Shown here one piece after another: positions 56,202 to 64,000 of a DNA stretch of 64,000 nucleotides (position 1 is its first letter; each line of letters opens with the position of its first letter). This DNA is from Aphidius gifuensis (taxonomy: Eukaryota; Arthropoda; Insecta; Hymenoptera; Braconidae). Position numbers and translations under genes: made by a program. The notes beneath the pieces were generated by a model. That model searched no databases and had not been told where the DNA came from. It saw only the letters and a list, made by a program, of their open reading frames with translations. The stretch covers positions 7,564,001 through 7,628,000 of the forward strand of contig NC_057790.1 of assembly GCF_014905175.1 (NCBI RefSeq), written 5' to 3'.

Positions 56202-57409
56202 CAAGTAGGTCGACCACACCAGCATGCAACAATATATTTTTTTAATCTTATTTTTGTATATTGCTAACCTTGAATGTGATTATTGAAATGTAACATTTAA
56301 CTGGCGAGGTCTATTTAATGTGTACTATAACTTTTTTCTATTTTTTAATCATCATCAACCTACATAAATAATACATTAAAAATGGAGGAAAAAAAAGATA
56401 ATATATCGATGGAATATTTTTATTGTATTTTAAAATAAATAAGCTCCATTATCTTATCTAAAACTCATAGTAAAGTGTCAAAATATTGTTGAATAAACTT
56501 CAAAAAAAGTTTACATATTAACATTTATTTTATGTTTCATAACATACATGCTCACAAATATTATCAATGATTAATCATCGATGACCAATCATAGAAGTGT
56601 CTCAAACCTCAGAATTTTTAAAGCAATTAAGAAACAGTCCACAGAAAAATTGGCATATTCAATTATAATCCATTCGGTTATTATCGAATAGTCTTTTTTA
56701 CTTCAACACAAACTATACTACACAATATGGCACTATGACTACTGCAAATAATTATCTTTTCATATGTCTTTTCAAAAAAAGTGACATAAGAATTATAATT
56801 TTAGCTGTGATGTATCCGAGATTGAGACCTAAATAATTATTCACCTTTGAAAAGCCTATGTGAAAAACATTATTTTATTTTATTATAACAATTAAAAGTA
56901 AATTAAAAGTAACAAACGTAACAAAAGTAACAAAGAGGCAAAGCGTACATTCCTGTATAAAAGAAACGTTTATTCGACTGAACCTCTGATGACTGCGAGT
57001 AGATGCAATGAATATTTTTTTTTTCGGAATTTTTACAAAAACGTTGGAGTGCAATTAGAAATCTTTTTTGTTAACAATTACTTGACTAATTTTTAAATTT
57101 TTCTTGCAATACCTTTGATCCGAGGTTTTTTCAATACTTACATAATTCAATTGAAGCTTGATACGAGCTAAATTGAATGTGACAAAAAAACAACGAAAGG
57201 AAAGAAAATCACGACTTCTATTAATTCGTTCGATAAATTTAATTATCAAGTTTTACGAGAGCGAAACGGCGATGCCAGCCAGATTATGTATATTTGATGT
57301 GTATTTTAATTTTGGTTTCCTTTAATCATCATCAACTTGCATACGTAGTATATTAAAAAACATAAGAAATTAATAAGCATGAAATAACTTTTTAGTCTAA
57401 ATGAAAATA
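56202..57409. other. Receptor-flank duplications (copy F upstream region)
   Basis: Segments 56215-56400 and 57250-57400 resemble 1045-1210 upstream of copy B, 57110-57180 resembles 800-870, and 56960-57005 resembles intron 1 of copy C (near 21390-21440: TGACTGCGAGTA-ATGCAAT). These are decayed parts of duplicated receptor units with no open exons. Confidence 0.45.
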
Positions 57410-58347
57410 AAGTTAGATTATTTTTTGTATAAGAGTTTCTAGTAACTCTTCGCTACTTTATCAAAGGCCTTCGAAAAATCTGTATAAATAATATCAACCT
57501 GATATTTCTTTTTAGTGCTGATAGTGATTTTTCAATTAAGTCAACATCAAATAATATATGTTCACCTAATTCATTCCAACAGTTAACATTACCAGTATTA
57601 ATTAAATTCAAATTATAAAAAGCAGAACTCAATGGTTCATAAACTGAATTGAAGTAGTTAGCATAAACATTAGCAAGTGGCTCAATAATATAATTATTAT
57701 CAATTTTAAATACCCATCGATTGGCTTTATTTCACGGCTGATTACGTATGTAGGTCCAGAAATATTTACAATTAACTTTGATTTTGTTCTCCATATCTTT
57801 AAAATATGTTTTCCTGTCTTTAACAATATTATTTTTAGCTAAATTTGATAGAAATCTAAATCGAGAGTAATGATATTTTAATTTACTGATTTTATATTTA
57901 TGTGCATAAACATTTTTCTTGCTTAAAGTACGTTTTGTTTCAATTGTAAACCAAGACGGATACTTTAGTAATTTTCTCTACTTTTTGATTCTAAAGACTT
58001 TAATAAATTCACTGTTCAACACATTGTACAAGTAATCCAGTATATCATTTGGACAATTCATAATTAGTAAATTTGACCAATTTATAAACGATAAATTATA
58101 TTTAATTATGTCAAAGTGCTCAACAGTATATATAAAATCCTTCATCTTTTTTACAATATTAGCATTTTTATTATTAATAATTTTAATATTTTTCTTATTA
58201 TACCAGTTAACTTGTACCAAAAGTGGTGGATGATATATACCTTCTTTAACAACTGCCTCATAAGCATTGAAAACCTCACATTGAAGTGTGCACAATATTA
58301 AATCTAAAAGTCTACCTTTACTATTTAGAATATGATTATACTGATTG

Positions 58348-61300
58348 TAGGGATGGGCGATTATTAATTTTTTAATCGATTACTGAAAATCGATTGGATA
58401 ATAAATAATCGTCAAAAAAATCGATCTTGTTTCCAAAAAAATCGGCATATCGATTTATCGATTTTACAACATTGAATAGATAAATTAAACATTAAATAAA
58501 TAAATACAATTTTTTTTATAAATTGTTTATTAAAGGGTAAAAAATTAAATTTTTTATCCAATCTTTAGTGGATATACATATGTATGTTACATATTGTATT
58601 TTATATCTGGAAGTCACCTTAAACATAATAAAATCATTTAAATTTTCAATATTACTTTTTTAATTTTAAGAGAAAAATAAATAAGTTGTTCTGATGAATA
58701 ATACGATGAATGAACAATAAAAATTTTAAACCTTTTATAACCAATACATATCACACTACTTTTCAACATGAATAATGTTATATATAACAACATAATAATA
58801 CATATAATTATTATTATTATTATTATTATTATATTTGGTATTATTTTTTGTACCATAAAAACAATGACTACGATAAAAAAAATGATTTATGAAAGGTGCC
58901 AATCTTCTAATGGACGAGAACCAAGGAATACTAATTGGTCAAGGTGCTCACCAGTAAGTCGGTTTTTTTTGTTGTCTTTTCTGTTACCTGCATGTGAAAA
59001 AAGTCTTTCAGAAGGCACTGATGAACACAGTAGGCCAAGGTAACGAATTGCTACAGTATAAAGCATTGGAAAAGACATTTTTAGAGTTTTCCATAATTCC
59101 AATGGATGTTCACCACGATCTTGAAGAGGCTGTCGTAAATATTGTCTTAATTCTGAGTCAAATCCATCAGGATCTTCTTCAGGTGAACAAGAATTTTTAT
59201 CTGCCAATTTATCGTGAGCATTCCAAAAATTATTGCTGGTATTAACTTTTAGTGGAAGCACAGCAGGTGCTTTTTCAACTTCTGAGACATTTCCCAAGTT
59301 CTTTAACACTAAGTCTATTTTTTTAACTGCATTGGATAGACGTAATATATTTCCAAAATGTATTTTTTTAAATCTTGGATCTAAAATGGTTGACATGCTC
59401 AGTACTGTGCAGTCTTCCACCTTTGTACGTAGTGCTGCCACTTTGATCAAAAGCTGCTTTTTAAATTCAATCCCAGCAGTAGTTTCAGGAACACATGAAC
59501 TGATATTTAATTCAAGACAATGAGCTGTTAGAATAGCCAAGCTTGCTGTTGGATTTTTTTCTCCAGAAATTTGTGTGATACAAAACTCGACAAACTCCAT
59601 CATTGGCACCAGATCTTTCAGCACATCCAGCTCTTCATCAGTCAACAAAATTATTTTGTGAACATTTGCTTTTTTGTTTTTTTCTGATTGTTTTTTCATG
59701 TATTTTATAACTGGATAAATATATTGTTCAACTTCTAGATATCGCTGGATCATATACAGAGTAGAATTCCATCCAATTTCAATTGCTTGTTTTAACAATA
59801 AAATTTCACTGTGAGTATTTCCGTTTAATTCTTGCTGTCTTTTTAATTCATCTGTACCAAGTTTACTGCTCCTTACCACTCTAACAATGGCTTTTACTTT
59901 TTCTATTGTTGTCGTGATAATATCATTAGATGGTATTTTAGAAATAGTATCAGGTACAATGTGAGAAAACAAATGAGCAACACATGGCACCCATTTTACA
60001 GCTCCTAGTGATAATTGTATTGCTAGTTTAATATTTGCTGCACTATCAGACACACAACTTATCAATTTTGATTTAACAAGTCCATTAATTTAATTTGATT
60101 TTATCATTTCATCTAAACCTTCAGATAAATATTGACCAGTATGGCTACCATGAAGAGGCAAAAGACCAATTGTAGCACTTGATAGAACAAGATCTTTTGT
60201 TAGACAATGAATTGTCATGCCTAAATATGACTGATTAGTAACATCTATCCAATTATCAACAGTTAATGAATACGAAATTGATTCATCAGTTTTTTTTTTA
60301 AATTCATCTTTCATCATAACATATCTGTTTTCAATTTGTCTTGTAATAGTACATCGACTTGGTAACGTGTAACGAGGTTTCAATTTTTTAACAAAAGTTT
60401 GAAATCCTTCACCTTCTACAATTGACAATTGAAGTTTATCCTTGGCAATCATAAATATCAAATGATCTGTATATTCTTGTGATATTTTTATTTGTACCAT
60501 TCATAATTGTTTTGAATGCATCATTAATCTTAACATTTGTATTGAGCTGATGTTTTTTTGATGATGATATTGATGATTCATTGTCAATAGATAAGTCACG
60601 TACTCCAGTTTGGATATTTTTCAACGACTTCCAATAACTATTATGTTTTATTTTTAGATGTTGCAGTAAATTGGTAGTGTTGCCATACCTGGTAACATAT
60701 TTCTCACAAATTTTACACTGTGCTGATTTTTTATCTTGACTATCAGTAAAATATTTCCAAACCGATGATTTAGTTTTTTTTTTATCAACGTACGTTGTCC
60801 AGGGTTTTATTGTACTTGGATTATCAACATCTTTGCTTCTTCTGAAAAATAATTATCAATAAAATTAATAGAAATTTATTTAAAGACCAAATGATTTAAA
60901 AAAAAAAAAAAAACTAACTCATCAATATTTGGTGTCAGTTGTATTTCACTTGTGACGTTGCTATGATTGACCAAGTCAATAGTAGTTCTTCTGCATCTGT
61001 GGATTGAAAATACAACATAAATTTGTCAAATCTAACCTCTAATTTTTTTTTGTAGTTTGTTTATAAAAAAAAAGAAATTTACCTGTGTCTACTTGTAGCA
61101 TCTCAGTGTTTTTTTGATTGTACAATTTTTTTTGGATTAAATTTTAATTCAAGTTTGTCCAAATAGTATTCATCGTATTCATAATAATTATTACATTTTT
61201 TCATACGTGAATTTACAAGTTGGCTAATAAGTAATGACTAATGACCGTAATGACGCTAATATATTAATGCAAGTATACATTATACAAGAAACTTTCGACA

Positions 61301-61618
61301 GATATTATTAAGGCTGATTTAAAATTAGCTTATCACAGCCAATCAAAAAAAGAATTTCCCCAAGAACAAAATTTTGATTGGCTGTAGTTACATGCATTAT
61401 GTATATTAAAATTATATTGCATTACATCATTATATCAATTTTTACAATTATATTTGTATAAATACGGTAAAATCATTACTCGATTTTTTAAATCCGATTA
61501 TGCGAAAAAAAAATCGATATCCGATTAATCGGGAATCAAAAAAATCGGGCGAAAAAATCGGTTTAAAATCGATTTTAAATCGATGTTCCGATAAATCGGA
61601 AAATATCGCCCATCCCTA
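58348..61618 (-). mobile_element. hAT transposon, 3.3 kb
   Basis: TIR TAGGGATGGGCGAT and ATCGCCCATCCCTA with 8-bp target duplication ACTGATTG (58340-58347 and 61619-61626). Encodes a BED-finger hAT transposase on the minus strand. Inserted into the LINE; removal rejoins LINE coding segments. Confidence 0.93.
58887..60990 (-). pseudogene. hAT transposase with BED zinc finger, two lesions
   Basis: Minus strand. Likely small first exon about 60990-60920 and acceptor TTTTTCAG near 60843; BED finger CKICEKYVTRYGNTTNLLQH-x4-H (about 60715-60640); core with LTVDNWIDVTNQSYLGMT and CVSDSAANIK; C-terminal dimerisation segment LGLLCSSVPSERLFSHAGN ending at 58887. Lesions: frameshift near 60490 and one in-frame TAA near 60090, after which the same frame continues for 392 codons. 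ZBED-like hAT. Apart from these two breaks it is complete, so the family was recently active. Confidence 0.85.
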
Positions 61619-63104
61619 ACTGATTGAGACCAATGGGGTTATAACATTCAGAAAAATAAATTGAAAGTTTATTACTCACCATACTAAGACAATGGCTATG
61701 AAAATTTGGTATATTAAAATCTCCAAGTAACATAATATCACCCTCAACATCAATAAATACAGCTGTGATACTATCAAGAATAGCTTTATACATAAAAATG
61801 TTTAATTAAATCGTGGTGGAATGTAAACAACAATTATGTTCATAACTAATTTATTAATTATTAATTTAATTGCAATTAAATTGACATCATCAAAAGGTAT
61901 CTTGAAATCAGTAGTAAAATCGATCACATGATTATTAATGTTATCAGATAATGCTATTAAACATCCTCTCTCCATAGATTTTGTCTTATCTCTACGATCA
62001 ACTCTAAATACTTCAAATAAATTACTTGGAAAATATTCATTTGAATTCCTACCATCATTTAGCCAAGTTTTAGTTAATACATAAATGTCATATCTCATTG
62101 ACAATATATTAATTGTCATTAAGTGTGCCTTGTTTAGTATACTAGTAACATTTTGATAAAAGATACGTGAATTATATTTTAATTGATTAATCTCAGATCG
62201 ATTACAACTATTTCTAGCATTAATATTTTTAAAATTTAAATTTGATGGTTCATTTAACGTGGAATATGAGTAAGTTGAGTTATTGTCTATGGAAAATGAG
62301 CTATCCAAGATAGCAGCTGATTTAGCACAATTTATGCTTGATGATGACGTACTTGGTGAATGACATAAGTACCATTCATCTCCTTGATGTAAATGTTTTT
62401 CTCTCCCCCTCTCAATCTTTGTGCCAATAACTCCTTCATTTTGGCAAACTGTTGCTTTTGATACTTCGTGCGGTCCTGGGCCACATAAACAACTTGATCC
62501 AATTTAATTTTTTTTTTCTTTTAACATTTTCTGCAATAACAGTTTAGCAATAATATCATTAGTTAATCGAGTTTTAACAGGCCTTGGTTTGATACTATGC
62601 TCAACAAAAATACCAAGGCTAGAATATGAATATGAATCCAGCTGAACTTTTTTATCAATAAGTTTCATTGAATCGTCAATGTCATGGTTTTGAAGTCTTT
62701 ATTTTGGAGAGAAATATCTTTCTCTTGTCCAGCTATTGATGATCCATCATGGCCATATGTAACCAATGTTGTTGTACGACTGCTATCACCAACTCCTTCA
62801 TCACATCCATATAAAATAATATTCTTGCTTCTCAATTGCTGCTCTTGAACCTCATTTATGCAATTTTTTATTATCTCATCGTTGTCAAGCACACACCACC
62901 AATACCAGCATCAACAACGCCTTGTAATGTTTGTAAAGAGCCATCAATTCTTGTCACATCAGCTCGAATGTCGTCAATTGCCTTTTTGTGCTCCAAAACC
63001 TCATTTCTGATTGCTGACACCGTTCTATTCATTTTACCCATAGTTGTGTCAATACTATCGAGCCTCTCAATAATCCTCTTAATAATACTCTGATAATATA
63101 CCAT

Positions 63105-63210
63105 ATGGATTATTTACGGAATAATAAAGTACGGGTATTGATCGAGCAAAGATCTGCACCGATTTATCCATTTCTATCTGACCGATATCCCTCTAACAAA
63201 GCTGTAGCCC
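63105..63210 (+). pseudogene. Gustatory receptor copy F, decayed exon 1
   Basis: Starts ATGGATTATTTACGGAATAA as in exon 1 of copy C, then continues with diverged ATTGATCGAGCAAAGATCTG and ends without a recognisable donor. It lies exactly against the 5' end of the LINE, which inserted just upstream of the start codon. No further exons within the window. Confidence 0.6.
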
Positions 63211-63228
63211 TCGTAGAGGACTGCAAAA

Positions 63229-64000
63229 CAGTGTTGCCAGACTTGGCAGCCATCTTCCCACTAGAAGTTTCTTGAAAAACCACTAGATTGAGCTATTTAC
63301 CCACTAAACTTTTGAAAACCTAAAATTTACTCCTGAAAAGCAAAAAAAAAAAAAAAATTAATTGGAAAAATAATGTAATTGTAATTGTAATTTTTTTTTA
63401 AATTTTATTATTATTTTACAGATCAACTGTCAATACATTTTGTTTTTTTTTTATATGACTATTGGTATTAATATCTTTGTTTTTTAAATAAATAAAGTCT
63501 TGACCTTCTTTCTTATAAATTAAATATTAATATTCATTTGATAAATATTTATATGTTGTTGAATAATATTAAAAATAATATTTTTATGTTTTAAATAAAG
63601 TCTTGACCTTCTTCTTCATCTTATTTGGATTGCTCTTTGGCACCATTTTCAATAACCATTAATATTTTTTCTTGAAACTCAGAAGCATACACTTCTTCTG
63701 AAGTGAAATGATTTAACATGGACTTTGATGGTTGAAATAAATCAACTGGTGTTATATTATATCGTAATCGAATAACAGCTTCCTAACTTTTTATTGCCAA
63801 TCGATTCCTTAATTTATCTTTAATAATGCTTGATCGTTGCTAAAAACATTGAATAAAACATAGGATCGATGTTTTTAGAGTTAATACAATCAACCATGGA
63901 GGTCTGAGCCAATCAGAAGTTTGAAATCTAACAACTTGAAAATCTAACCAATTAAATCTACCCACTAAAAAACCAACAAAAAAAAAAATTTCCCACTAAA
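63229..64000 (-). mobile_element. Partial hAT-like element running out of the window
   Basis: Left end CAGTGTTGCCAGACTTGGCA is a typical hAT-style terminus. On the minus strand, 63830-63620 reads QQRSSIIKDKLRNRLAIKK, then PVDLFQPSKSMLNHFTSEEVY, resembling the C-terminal tail after the hAT dimerisation motif, with one stop/frame change in between. CCCACTA(AA) phrases repeat at 63270, 63300 and 63960-64000. The rest lies beyond the window. Confidence 0.4.

Larger units (their letters stand above)
57410..63104 (-). mobile_element. LINE (non-LTR retrotransposon), decayed, split by a hAT element
   Basis: On the minus strand: a coiled-coil ORF1-like start (63104-62665 in two frames), an endonuclease domain (62308-61627 with NVTSILNKAHLMTI, VLTKTWLNDG and LLGDFNIPNF), then after the hAT insertion CTLQCEVFNAYEAVVKEG and HPPLLVQVNW (58295-57960), and reverse transcriptase motif YTDFSKAFDKV near 57460-57500. 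The endonuclease TETWL glutamate is Lys here. RT is internally deleted and 3' truncated. Jockey/CR1-like group is likely; not assigned further. Confidence 0.75.

Noticed and set aside
61575..61793. Separate 72-codon gene
   Set aside because: It is the GDFN part of the LINE endonuclease.

Overview
The window is very AT-rich eukaryotic DNA with long introns, GT..AG splice sites, arthropod-type TATA plus initiator promoters and dense nested transposons. Everything points to an insect. The low GC and the style of the gustatory receptors suggest a hymenopteran, perhaps a parasitoid wasp, but I cannot prove the order from sequence alone.

Host genes: the only clear host protein-coding genes are a tandem plus-strand cluster of insect sugar-type gustatory receptors (Gr64/Gr5a-like), all built on one nine-exon plan. 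The copies are: A, 3' end only at 9-222, with a 1-nt insertion; B, 1714-18528, intact, 426 codons, stretched by transposons in introns 1 and 3; C, 21168-26057, intact, 427 codons; E, 26727-44925, a pseudogene blown apart by nested elements; D, 45614-51198, near-intact but lacking the intron-4 acceptor AG; and F, a decayed exon 1 at 63105-63210. B, C and D share a conserved upstream block with an initiator-like TCAGTT.

Mobile DNA fills most of the rest. (1) A degraded Polinton/Maverick (35544-44372; 6-bp TSD TTTATG; TIRs of about 410-430 bp) carries relics of major capsid, penton, adenain-like protease, PLA2 minor capsid, packaging ATPase, a coiled-coil protein and the N-terminal part of protein-primed DNA polymerase. 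It also carries a tRNA-Tyr-like gene with intron and a second tRNA-like hairpin. It lies inside a putative solo LTR (34465-44467; 4-bp TSD CAAC), which itself lies in exon 7 of pseudogene E. (2) There is a swarm of DNA elements with 2-bp TSDs (usually TA) and TIRs starting CACTG, CACAG, CACGG or CCC. One of them (12855-16669) keeps a decayed CACTA/EnSpm-like transposase gene. Their bodies consist of arrays of short palindromic words organised into 102-, 112-, 121- or 210-bp units, and several hold a tRNA-like module in the middle. (3) Three TTAA-flanked elements are present. (4) A hAT element (58348-61618; 8-bp TSD) interrupts a minus-strand LINE (57410-63104), and a second hAT-like end starts near 63229.

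The nesting gives a relative chronology: Gr duplication, then LTR insertion, then Polinton insertion, then a CACTG-type element inside the Polinton capsid gene. No rRNA, CRISPR array or bacterial gene organisation is present.
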